Of a DNA stretch of 25,780 nucleotides, positions 7,520 to 14,847 are shown piece after piece. Position numbers and translations under genes: made by a program. The notes below the pieces were generated by a model. The model did no database searches and had not been told where the DNA came from. It saw nothing but the letters and a program-made list of their open reading frames with translations. How positions within the stretch are numbered: the first letter of the stretch is position 1; the number at the start of each line of letters is the position of its first letter. Source of the stretch: a virus; the IMG/VR virus record IMGVR_UViG_3300029448_000380, positions 1 through 25,780 of that record; one strand, 5' to 3'.

Positions 7520-8183
7520 CTATAAATTTCTTCAATTGAGTTGCCCAGTCTTTGTGTCCTGCTGTTGACGGATGTGGATCGTCAGGTGCACAGTGTTGAT
7601 TATTTTGCACCGTGTAGTCTAAATGGCTGGTGTCTGGTTTGAAGAATCTTTTTGTATCTATCTTGTCAAACATTAACTTTATATCAGGATTTTTTATGTC
7701 TGCGTCTGATAGTGTGTTGTACATGACATATGGATACTTCCTTAATTTGAAGAAATCCTGTAGATCGTGTATAGCAAGAAGAGATTCAATTTGAGTCGCC
7801 TGCTCTATGTCTAAACCTTTTGCAAAAAGATATTTGAAAAAAGATTCTGTGTTGCTGTCACGGTTTGGATCCCATGTCTTCCAGGTGGTCTCCATTGAGG
7901 GAAACTTACGTTTCTTAAAACCATCACCCGTGGGAAAGTCAAACCTATCACCACCACTGGATCCTATGACAAAAAAACATTCACTTGCCAGATCTGGAAA
8001 CTTTTCACACCAAACCCTAGTCGTCCACATTAGGCGTTTGTTGCCACGTCCGCCGCCTGCCAGGTTCTCAGCAATTGGAAGATCCAACATGCTTGACAAT
8101 TCCTTTCCACAGTGCGTGAGGACTCCACACTTGGGTCTGGTCGTCAAGAAAGAACAACCATTTATGAACATTTTTGTTGGCAT
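7494..8183 (-). CDS. SGNH/GDSL-hydrolase-like protein, first gene of the leftward arm
   Basis: A 229-aa protein with the SGNH pattern: FINGCSF (S11 candidate nucleophile), LAGGGRGNKR (41-50, Gly/Asn blocks), FVIGSSGGDR (71-80), and PDDPHPSTAGHKDWA (200-214) giving a DxxH/DxH triad end at D201 or D202 and H204. It is a probable esterase or acyltransferase acting on a sugar, a relative of the protein at 5931-6710. The first codon, ATG 8181-8183, lies only a few bases from the predicted leftward transcription start, so the mRNA may be nearly leaderless; an in-frame Met at residue 5 is an alternative start. No membrane segment or signal peptide. Confidence 0.65.
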   Translation of the reverse strand: MPTKMFINGCSFLTTRPKCGVLTHCGKELSSMLDLPIAENLAGGGRGNKRLMWTTRVWCEKFPDLASECFFVIGSSGGDRFDFPTGDGFKKRKFPSMETTWKTWDPNRDSNTESFFKYLFAKGLDIEQATQIESLLAIHDLQDFFKLRKYPYVMYNTLSDADIKNPDIKLMFDKIDTKRFFKPDTSHLDYTVQNNQHCAPDDPHPSTAGHKDWATQLKKFIDANNLRTI

Positions 8184-8188
8184 GTGAC

Positions 8189-8198
8189 TATAATTATA
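8189..8198. promoter_or_regulatory. Palindromic divergent -10 element (bidirectional promoter of the glycan cluster)
   Basis: The 32-bp gap between the leftward gene (ATG ending at 8183) and the rightward GT61 gene (ATG at 8216) is AT-rich and contains TATAATTATA, a perfect palindrome. It reads as TATAAT on + (8189-8194) and again as TATAAT on - (complement of 8193-8198). Possible -35 boxes are weak: TGAACA at 8165-8170 for + and TTGCAT (complement of 8216-8221) for -. The two transcripts would start about 15 bp apart and could not initiate simultaneously. Confidence 0.55.
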
Positions 8199-8215
8199 TA
8201 CTACTTATTCATGGT

Positions 8216-9307
8216 ATGCAAACGGTAAAAAACATAAGTTCTTTGAAGTATTTCTTGGATCGTTGGGAGACGGTGGATCCAGAATACAATTACACTGTTC
8301 CCTATCATGATTCGATTGATCCAAAATTCTCAAGTTTACCAACCTTTGTAGCGGAGTTCCATAATTGCAAAGTGCATACTTGTCCTTTGTTGCTAACAAG
8401 AGAAAATAAATTAATCACAAACCATGTTTGGACACTCACACACAAGAGCAGACACAAGCCACACAAGAGTCACAACCTCTGGTCCGAATGGGACGACACA
8501 GTAGATTTACAAATACCACCGGTAACAGAATTTTTCCATGAGAAAGACACATACGTGTGGTTACCTGTAGATGAAGAGAGCAAAGGCAACCCATGGCACA
8601 TCTGGATAGATGTAATATCTAAATTTAGACTGCTTGAAAAAAGATGGTCTACCAACTTCGCTAGGTATTGCTTTGTGTTGGCGAATCATAGTCCTTACTT
8701 TGAAAAAGTTTGCAAGGAACTTTTTCCTGATGTAAAGATAGTTGTTATGCCAAAAGGCGACACATGGCATTTCAAACATCTCATCGTGCCAAGCATGAGT
8801 AACGTAAGGGATGGGGTAATCGTGCCACCACTGGCACCTTGGCTGAGACATTTCAAAGGGGCAAATAACCTTAAAGGGATAAAACCTCACAGAAAAATAG
8901 TTGTTTTACGACCTGGAGCGAAAACTAGAAGAATGTTGAATTCAGATGAATTGTTGCTGAAACTTAAAGGATGGGACACAGTCACTCTTGAAAATTTAAG
9001 CATTAAAGATCAAATGAAAACATTTGCAGAGGCATCTCACGTGCTGGCGGCCCACGGCGCAGGTATGGTTAATTTGTTATGGTGCCAACCTGGAACAAAG
9101 GTCATAGAGATCCAAGACAGGAACATGATACACAAAAAAGTATATCCATTGCTGTCGCACAACCTTAACCTAGAGCATAAGTTATATCTAGCAGATGTGG
9201 TTCCTATACCGAGGGAGAATAATTCAAAACCAACAGGAGTGAAAAGGTTCAGCGATATGATAAACTTTAAAATTAATATTCCTGAAATTATGGAGCACTT
9301 AGAATAA
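8216..9307 (+). CDS. Family GT61 (DUF563) glycosyltransferase
   Basis: A 363-aa protein with the GT61 pattern: NPWHIWIDV (125-133) in the N-terminal half, then a conserved VVLRPGAKTRRMLN segment (229-242), a K-x-W-D-T-V strand, and the hallmark LAAHGAGMVNLLWCQPGT (278-294). Bacterial and phage GT61 members build capsule or LPS; plant members include xylosyl- and arabinosyltransferases. The frame stays open leftward to a TTG at 8174, but that would overlap the divergent gene and the promoter, so ATG 8216 is preferred. It is the first gene of the rightward arm. Its TAA overlaps the next ATG (TAATG at 9305-9309). Confidence 0.85.
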   Translation: MQTVKNISSLKYFLDRWETVDPEYNYTVPYHDSIDPKFSSLPTFVAEFHNCKVHTCPLLLTRENKLITNHVWTLTHKSRHKPHKSHNLWSEWDDTVDLQIPPVTEFFHEKDTYVWLPVDEESKGNPWHIWIDVISKFRLLEKRWSTNFARYCFVLANHSPYFEKVCKELFPDVKIVVMPKGDTWHFKHLIVPSMSNVRDGVIVPPLAPWLRHFKGANNLKGIKPHRKIVVLRPGAKTRRMLNSDELLLKLKGWDTVTLENLSIKDQMKTFAEASHVLAAHGAGMVNLLWCQPGTKVIEIQDRNMIHKKVYPLLSHNLNLEHKLYLADVVPIPRENNSKPTGVKRFSDMINFKINIPEIMEHLE

Positions 9308-10059
9308 TGTTGTCAGTCTTACGAAAGATACCTATACTAATAAAAGAACCTTATCCTCATTTTATCATAGAGGATTGCTTACCAGATGACATGTATGATC
9401 AACTGGAAAAAGAATGGCCAACTGAACAACTACTTGCAACCGAACCATTCGACGACGGTATATGTTACAGGCTGAAGTCTGATGAAATGTTAAAGCAGGG
9501 GGTTGTAACTGATCTCTGGAAAGAGTTTGCAGAGTACCACACTTCCCCGGCATTTTACAAAGAAGTAAAAAATATTTTTGGCGATCTAATGCCTACTGTC
9601 AAGGACATAGAGCATACATTAAGTCCACGTGGTTGGGATAAGGGTGGAGACCACATAGGATCAGACTGTCAGACAGTGATGCACAAACCTGTAGATTTCA
9701 GTTCGAGGACACCACACATAGATAACCCTAGAGAAATCTACGCCGGATTACTTTACATGCCATACGCAAATGATAAAAGTTCTGGAGGAGAATTCCAGAT
9801 ACACAAGGCAACTTCTGATATTACCGAGGTAAACAAAAACGGAGGCAGAGCCGTAGGGGACAAAGCAGGAGACGTTCTGAAATCCGTGCCCTACAAACGC
9901 AATACATTTGTTATGTTTTGCAACAATTCAACAAGCACTGTGCATAGTGTTTCTGCTAGGAAAGATGCAAAATTACATAGGAGAAGTGTCAACATTATTG
10001 CAGAATACAATAGAGCGTCTAGACGTTCGATGTTTCACGTGAAAGAACTTAGGAAATGA
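9307..10059 (+). CDS. 2-oxoglutarate/Fe(II)-dependent oxygenase
   Basis: A 250-aa double-stranded beta-helix oxygenase. The iron-binding facial triad is HID (H137, D139) and VHSVSA (H213), and RRSVNI (225-230) supplies the Arg that holds 2-oxoglutarate. The N-terminal HFIIEDCLPDDMYDQLEKEWP matches the start of many phage and bacterial prolyl-hydroxylase-like oxygenases. Such enzymes hydroxylate sugars, lipids, nucleobases or protein side chains. Placement between two glycosyltransferase genes suggests a glycan or lipid-linked substrate, but marine phages carry many 2OG oxygenases of unknown target. Start overlaps the GT61 stop; stop overlaps the next start (ATGA). Confidence 0.85.
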   Translation: MLSVLRKIPILIKEPYPHFIIEDCLPDDMYDQLEKEWPTEQLLATEPFDDGICYRLKSDEMLKQGVVTDLWKEFAEYHTSPAFYKEVKNIFGDLMPTVKDIEHTLSPRGWDKGGDHIGSDCQTVMHKPVDFSSRTPHIDNPREIYAGLLYMPYANDKSSGGEFQIHKATSDITEVNKNGGRAVGDKAGDVLKSVPYKRNTFVMFCNNSTSTVHSVSARKDAKLHRRSVNIIAEYNRASRRSMFHVKELRK

Positions 10060-10874
10060 ACATAGCAGGAATACACACAACCAAGCCACGTACACAACGT
10101 TACGTTGACGCTTTTGTAAAGGGCAGTCCCGGTTCTACAAAAAAAATATACCAATTCAGAGAACTTAAAAATTTACCAGAAGAAACTCTTACAATGTATG
10201 GAATACTCGCTGGGTCTGGTGAAGTGTACAAATGGTGTGAGAAGGAAAACAAAGATTTCTATTTTATGGATCATGGTTACTTCACTAATGCACATGACAG
10301 TCCTCACTGGTTGCGAATAACAAAAAACAAACACTGTCAAAACATCATGCAGGACAGGCCACATGATAGATATGAAAAATATTTCAAACAAGGAGTTGAC
10401 CCATGGAACAAAAAAGGAAGCAAGGTACTCGTGCTTCCGCCTACAAATGCTATTGCTAATTTTTTCAATGCCGAAGACTGGTTGGCAAAAACACTAGCAA
10501 CATTAAGACAAAACACAGACAGGCAAATAGAAGTAAGAGAAAAACCTTACAATCCAACTGTTATATTAGATCATGTTGGCGCCACAGTCAAAATAGACAA
10601 GCCGACAGTCCACAAGGGCAATATAGATTGGAAAGATTATCATGCAATAGTAACATATAATTCTAACACGTTAGTTGCAAGCCTTGAAAATGGTGTACCT
10701 GTTTTCTGTGAACCCTCTTGTGCCGCGGCACCCATATCCGAGACAGATTACAGCAAAATAGAAACACCTAAATACGGAGACAGGATTGCATTGTTCTCAA
10801 GTTTAGCGTATAATAATTGGACTATGAAAGAAATGGCCAATGGTACAGCCTGGAGAATGTTGAATGAAAGTTGA
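10056..10874 (+). CDS. KpsS-like GT-B glycosyltransferase, paralog 2 of 4
   Basis: A 272-aa protein most like paralog 1 on the opposite arm. In the N-terminal half FYFMDHGYF (68-76) and HWLRITKNKH (84-93) line up with equivalent segments there. The C-terminal signature is VREKPYN (160-166), IVTYNSNTLVASLENGVPVFC (198-218), SKIETPKYGDR (233-243), and LAYNNWTMKEMANG (250-263). The HP of the usual R-x-H-P loop is replaced (EKPYNP), so catalytic use of that loop may differ. It probably adds a sugar to the cluster's glycan. Its start overlaps the oxygenase stop by 4 nt and its end overlaps the next gene by 11 nt. Confidence 0.65.
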   Translation: MNIAGIHTTKPRTQRYVDAFVKGSPGSTKKIYQFRELKNLPEETLTMYGILAGSGEVYKWCEKENKDFYFMDHGYFTNAHDSPHWLRITKNKHCQNIMQDRPHDRYEKYFKQGVDPWNKKGSKVLVLPPTNAIANFFNAEDWLAKTLATLRQNTDRQIEVREKPYNPTVILDHVGATVKIDKPTVHKGNIDWKDYHAIVTYNSNTLVASLENGVPVFCEPSCAAAPISETDYSKIETPKYGDRIALFSSLAYNNWTMKEMANGTAWRMLNES

Positions 10875-11847
10875 AATATTTAGAAGGACAGTAAAAGATC
10901 GTAAGCGTGGTAACAGTTATGAATTACTTTACCATCTTAAAAAGGGTATCGAAGCCGCAGGAGACCAACCTATTATAGTTAACGAGGACAGATCTGGCCC
11001 AACTGTGGAAGGTGAAATGATGCCTACTGCACCCATGGCGGCCATGTTTGGCTACGGTGGCGACAAGCAGATGCACCACACCAAGGGCAGACGGAGAGAA
11101 CTGGCCGATAACTGCCGAGAGAAAAAAATTCCCTTGATCACATTCGACGGTGGACTGTTGTCTAGTTTTGGCAATGTGTCGACCTCGTCAGAACATCACT
11201 TTCGGGTCTCACTCTACACGCCAATGAACGACGGTGACTTCCTGTCCGACAACAGTCCTAGTGATCGTTGGGACATGTTGGTCAAGAAGTTTAATGTTAA
11301 GTATGAACCATGGCGTAAATCTAATAAAGAGGATCCAATAATATTTGTGCTACAACCCAAGGACAACTGGAGCATGAATGAACTAGATCCCATAGATTGG
11401 TTCAACAGTGTGTATAACAAACTGAGACCAATGACTAATCGAAAGTTCATAGCACGTCCTCATCCAAACAATGTGTCTAACATATTAGAACGTAAAAATG
11501 AACTGCCCGACGACGTTGAAATTCAGTATACACAAAAACATTTTGTAGGAGACGAAAAAAAATTCTATAGATTTCATTTCCAAGAAGCGATAGCGAAGGC
11601 ACACGCTGTGGTGACACACAACTCAACGGCCAGTGTGGACAGTTGTATACGCGGCATTCCTACTTTCTGTACGTCAGACTTAGCATTGTGCTGGGACGTG
11701 TGTAACAAGGATCTTGCAGACATAGAGACTCCCAAAACTACAGACAGGACGCAATGGGTAAACGATCTTGGCTACAAACTATGGAGCATCGATGAAATCA
11801 AAAACGGCACCGTCTACAAAAGATTCAAATCGAAATTAGGTCTGTAA
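10864..11847 (+). CDS. KpsS-like GT-B glycosyltransferase, paralog 3 of 4
   Basis: A 327-aa protein, the longest of the four. It has an N-terminal domain with FGYGGDKQMHHTKG, then a FVLQPKDNWS strand, the complete R-x-H-P loop (ARPHPNN), VVTHNSTASVDSC followed by GIPTFC, LADIETPKTTDRTQWVNDLGY, and a closing W-S-x-D-E-I-x-N-G block. RPHP plus the H-N-S loop matches the KpsS/KpsC-type capsule transferases most clearly. It is closest to paralog 4: both have D/E-R-W followed by a KFN-V/I segment before the GT-B second domain. GGAG lies a suitable distance before ATG 10864. The TAA overlaps the next ATG (TAATG). Confidence 0.7.
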   Translation: MKVEIFRRTVKDRKRGNSYELLYHLKKGIEAAGDQPIIVNEDRSGPTVEGEMMPTAPMAAMFGYGGDKQMHHTKGRRRELADNCREKKIPLITFDGGLLSSFGNVSTSSEHHFRVSLYTPMNDGDFLSDNSPSDRWDMLVKKFNVKYEPWRKSNKEDPIIFVLQPKDNWSMNELDPIDWFNSVYNKLRPMTNRKFIARPHPNNVSNILERKNELPDDVEIQYTQKHFVGDEKKFYRFHFQEAIAKAHAVVTHNSTASVDSCIRGIPTFCTSDLALCWDVCNKDLADIETPKTTDRTQWVNDLGYKLWSIDEIKNGTVYKRFKSKLGL

Positions 11848-12767
11848 TGAGTAGTCTAGCAGTAATAACAACGTTCCCACCAAACAGGTGGACCACATAC
11901 GCAAAAAGGATGATCGAGAGCCATGTTAAATTTTGGCCAGACGACGTAGTGCTTTATGCATACCATGAAGGTGACAGACCAAATTTTGATCATGCCAAAG
12001 TAAAATTTATCAACATTGAAGAAGTTAATCCAGAACTTGTCAGATTCAAACATAGGCACAAGCACGATCCCGTTGCCAATGGCGAAATAAACGAAATACC
12101 TGGCGGCGTGAGGAGAGATCCGACCGCGGGAAAAAACGATAAAGGCAAGGGTTCTTACCTGTGGGACGCAGTAAGATTTTCTCACAAAACATTCGCTGTT
12201 GATCATGCAATTAAAACAATTGATGCTGACTACATATTATGGTTAGACGCAGACACTTACACGTTCAGGAGCATCACGACAGACTTCGTCACTGGCCTAC
12301 TACCAAGTGATAAACTTGTGAACTTCTTAGGTAGGGGAGAAAAGTATCCCGAATGCGGTTGGGTGTGTTATAACAAGAAGCACCCTAAGATCACACAGTT
12401 CATGAAGTACTGGACTGATCTGTACATAAAAGATACCATATTTAAAGAACTAGAATGGCACGATAGTTACGTGTTTTGGCAATGTGTCAAGAGGATAGCA
12501 CCCAACGATGGTGTTGACATAGGCAAGGGAGCAGGTGCCAAAGGACATCATGTGTTCATTAACAGTGTCCTTGGTGGTTACGTGGATCACATGAAAGGCA
12601 AAAGAAAAGTTTTAGGAAAAAGCAGTAAGAGTGATCTGCGTGGTGATCGCACAGAAGATTACTGGAAGAACGTGGAGAACTATGATCCTTTTGGTGGCGT
12701 CAAGTTCGATGCCAAACAAGCAGAGGACATAGTAAGCAAAGTTGCAAAGGGAAAGCAAGGCAACTAA
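11847..12767 (+). CDS. GT-A glycosyltransferase with DxD motif
   Basis: A 306-aa protein starting SSLAVITTFPPNRW, with a GT-A nucleotide-sugar domain and the metal motif ILWLDADTYTF (130-140; DAD at 134-136). SYLWDAVRFSHK (103-114) precedes it, matching the donor-binding region of this group, and WHDSYVFW lies in the acceptor half. It is GT8-like in outline and distinct from the DxD enzyme at 2492-3166. It is likely to add one residue to the glycan. It lies between KpsS-like paralogs 3 and 4 and shares TAATG overlaps with both, suggesting coupled translation of the whole arm. Confidence 0.8.
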   Translation: MSSLAVITTFPPNRWTTYAKRMIESHVKFWPDDVVLYAYHEGDRPNFDHAKVKFINIEEVNPELVRFKHRHKHDPVANGEINEIPGGVRRDPTAGKNDKGKGSYLWDAVRFSHKTFAVDHAIKTIDADYILWLDADTYTFRSITTDFVTGLLPSDKLVNFLGRGEKYPECGWVCYNKKHPKITQFMKYWTDLYIKDTIFKELEWHDSYVFWQCVKRIAPNDGVDIGKGAGAKGHHVFINSVLGGYVDHMKGKRKVLGKSSKSDLRGDRTEDYWKNVENYDPFGGVKFDAKQAEDIVSKVAKGKQGN

Positions 12768-13642
12768 TGAAGATAGAAATTTGGCCAGACCATGGTCCAT
12801 TAAATTCCAAAGACATATTCTCAAAGTTTATTCATTCTTTACGGCAGTCAGGGGAACAGGTGTGGGAGAACAAGCAGGCACCTGATGCCGACGTGGCGGT
12901 TATATGGAGTGTGTTGTGGCAAGGTCGCATGCGGCATAACAAAAATGTATGGGACAGATATAGGAATGCCAACAAGCCAGTGATTGTTTTAGAAGTGGGT
13001 GGTATCAAAAGAAACGAAACATGGAAGATAGGAATCAACGGTGTCAATAGAGAAGCAGACTTTCACAACGAAGCCGTTGGCGGAGAACGCTGGAACAAAT
13101 TCAACATTGAACTTAAGCCATGGATGCAGACAGGAGACGACATAATAGTATGCGGACAGCACACTAATAGCCATCAATGGAGAAACAATCCTCCCATGTC
13201 AAAATGGTTTGAAAATCAAATTACTGAGATCAGGAAGCACACAGACAAACCTATAGTGATCAGGCCGCACCCGAGGAATCATGTTGCAATAGACACGAGA
13301 AAATATAAGAACGTTAGAATAGTAGGACCCAAAAGAGACACCAACACCTATGACGACACAGACCTGGCAGACAGATTACAATCAGCATGGGCGGTAGTAA
13401 GTCACTCAAGTAATCCTGCCATGACAGCAGTGTTCTCAGGAATACCTGTGTATGTATCTGAAACAAGTTTGAGTCACGATGTTGGTAATAAAACTTTTGA
13501 AAACATCAACAATCCTTCAATGCCCGATAGACAACAATGGGCAAACCGTTTATCATACACAGAATGGTGGCCTGAAGAGATAGAGCAAGGACTACCATGG
13601 AAACGAATTAAAAAGCGACTTGAGGAGAAATATCTTAAATGA
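12767..13642 (+). CDS. KpsS-like GT-B glycosyltransferase, paralog 4 of 4
   Basis: A 291-aa protein with VIWSVLWQGRM near residue 50, GGERWNKFNIELKPW in the linker, and the C-terminal signature VIRPHPRN, VVSHSSNPAMTAVFSGIPVYV, FENINNPSMPDRQQWANRLSY and WWPEEIEQG. These align block for block with paralogs 1-3, and the R-x-H-P and S-H-S-S loops are intact. It is expected to be a cytoplasmic glycosyltransferase of capsule type. It follows the DxD glycosyltransferase with a TAATG overlap and overlaps the next ATG by 4 nt. Confidence 0.7.
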   Translation: MKIEIWPDHGPLNSKDIFSKFIHSLRQSGEQVWENKQAPDADVAVIWSVLWQGRMRHNKNVWDRYRNANKPVIVLEVGGIKRNETWKIGINGVNREADFHNEAVGGERWNKFNIELKPWMQTGDDIIVCGQHTNSHQWRNNPPMSKWFENQITEIRKHTDKPIVIRPHPRNHVAIDTRKYKNVRIVGPKRDTNTYDDTDLADRLQSAWAVVSHSSNPAMTAVFSGIPVYVSETSLSHDVGNKTFENINNPSMPDRQQWANRLSYTEWWPEEIEQGLPWKRIKKRLEEKYLK

Positions 13643-14352
13643 TCACACCAATTAATTGGAGCACGTATACGGGCGAAAAGGTTTGTGTTAAGACAACTAT
13701 ACGTGGAGGTAAAAAAATACAAGAATGGAAGTTCTATGAAGACAAAGTAAAAGCGTTGCCACGGGGCAATGGCTACATCATAGGAAACGGACCGTCTCGT
13801 AAAGACTTTGATCTCAACAGACTTAAACCATCAGGACAGACTTATGGTTGTAATGCTTTGTACAGAGATTTCATGCCGGACTTCATATTCTCTGTCGATA
13901 GTAAAATGACCAAGCGAATGATAGAAGACGAAGTCGGACTAAAGACTTTCCACTACGCACCAGCGTTAGAAGTAAACAGAGATGAAAAACAAATGTTACA
14001 TTTGATCCCACATAATCCGCACTGGATATCAGGTAACGTGGCTTTCTGGACTGCAGGAGTTCATGGACACAAAAACATCTATCTAATAGGATTTGATTTT
14101 AGAGAATACGGAGCAGGACAAATAAACAACATCTACCAAGACACTGAATGCTATGGTGAACGTAATGCAGACACCGTATTTGATGGATGGTTGAAGCAAT
14201 TCAGAGATATGATAAAAATGAGACCAGAAGTCCAGTTCACCGTGGTGCACGATAACCCACCCGAGTACCTACAAAATTTGCAGACAGGCACGGACCTAGG
14301 CAATAGTAAAGTTATATCTTACGCTGAGTTTGAAAAAGTTTTAACACCTTGA
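13639..14352 (+). CDS. GT42/DUF115 (MptE-like) fold protein, possible sialyltransferase-like enzyme
   Basis: A 237-aa protein with YIIGNGPSRKDFDLNRL (46-62), TYGCNALYRDFMPDF (68-82), SVDSKM, an ISGNVAFWTAG segment and NIYLIGFDF. This order matches bacterial GT42 sialyltransferases, where the known Campylobacter enzyme has AGNGPSLKEID, RCNQFY, ITSG and KEIYLSGIDF. The same core appears in DUF115/MptE proteins and flagellin glycosylation accessory factors. It could transfer a CMP-linked sugar to the end of the glycan. Sialic-acid synthesis genes are not seen nearby, so the donor is unknown. It is the last gene of the rightward arm; GAGGAG precedes the start, and its stop overlaps the SprT-like gene's 3' end. 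Confidence 0.6.
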   Translation: MITPINWSTYTGEKVCVKTTIRGGKKIQEWKFYEDKVKALPRGNGYIIGNGPSRKDFDLNRLKPSGQTYGCNALYRDFMPDFIFSVDSKMTKRMIEDEVGLKTFHYAPALEVNRDEKQMLHLIPHNPHWISGNVAFWTAGVHGHKNIYLIGFDFREYGAGQINNIYQDTECYGERNADTVFDGWLKQFRDMIKMRPEVQFTVVHDNPPEYLQNLQTGTDLGNSKVISYAEFEKVLTP

Positions 14353-14817
14353 AAGGTTTAAACCTGCAAGTTTAAACTTATTTTTCCAAGCAAAGAAGTT
14401 TTTATTATGATTTGCATAAGGATCTCTAACCCAAGTCATCTGATAAAGATGAACCATTTCATGAGCTAACGTTTCAATAAAATCTTTCCATCTAGGAAAC
14501 TTACAGTGTATTTCAAAATAGTACTCACAATCGATATGGTAAGGAATTATCCTTTGATTGAACTTGCCTTTTGGTGTTTTTCTATTGTCCCAATTTACCA
14601 CACATCTTCCCCAATCCTTATGTAATTTTTTGATGTGCAATGGTACCATTGGTAATCTACTGTTGAACAGGCCTTTGTTTATGATCCTGAACCAATGGTA
14701 TGCCTGCTCTTGTGTTGGTCTGAACCCAACTGTATTTTTATGTCTTGTCAGAGTGTTCTCCAACCTGACCTTAAGTTGTTTCCTTACATTTACCGTTTTA
14801 TTTTTCGCTTTCTTCAT
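14341..14817 (-). CDS. SprT-like zinc metalloprotease domain protein
   Basis: A 158-aa protein with the gluzincin signature LAHEMVHLYQ (HEMVH at 119-123 from ATG 14817) and a downstream His in NHNKNF (H137) as likely third ligand. A W-G-R-C-V motif precedes it, as in SprT/Spartan-type domains. SprT-like proteases cut proteins bound or crosslinked to DNA. The C-terminal zinc ribbon of many SprT proteins is missing; the chain ends soon after the active site. I prefer ATG 14817 over a TTG six codons earlier, as no Shine-Dalgarno sequence supports the latter. The gene is isolated on the - strand between the glycan arm and the HARP/uvsW unit. Basic N-terminus suggests DNA binding. Confidence 0.8.
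   Translation of the reverse strand: MKKAKNKTVNVRKQLKVRLENTLTRHKNTVGFRPTQEQAYHWFRIINKGLFNSRLPMVPLHIKKLHKDWGRCVVNWDNRKTPKGKFNQRIIPYHIDCEYYFEIHCKFPRWKDFIETLAHEMVHLYQMTWVRDPYANHNKNFFAWKNKFKLAGLNLSRC
14354..14385. terminator. Rho-independent terminator at a convergent gene junction
   Basis: Left arm AGGTTTAAAC (14354-14363) pairs with right arm GTTTAAACTT (14370-14379) over ten pairs, one of them G-U, around a 6-nt loop. ATTTTT follows on the + strand. It lies just after the stop at 14352 and would end the rightward glycan transcript. Read leftwards the hairpin is followed by a short T-containing stretch, so it may also act on the SprT-like gene, whose last codons it overlaps. Confidence 0.6.
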
Positions 14818-14819
14818 GG

Positions 14820-14847
14820 TTGACAGTATTACCAATTATGTTATAAT
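14820..14847 (+). promoter_or_regulatory. Consensus sigma70 promoter for the HARP-like/uvsW unit
   Basis: TTGACA (14820-14825) and TATAAT (14842-14847) are both perfect six-base consensus matches, separated by 16 bp. Transcription would start near 14854, about 18 nt before the ATG at 14872. The -35 begins three bases from the divergent SprT-like start codon. This looks like a strong early promoter for host RNA polymerase. Confidence 0.8.

Noticed and set aside
8174-8215. TTG-initiated N-terminal extension of the GT61 gene
   Set aside because: It would overlap the divergent gene's start and the promoter, has no Shine-Dalgarno sequence, and ATG 8216 gives a natural N-terminus.
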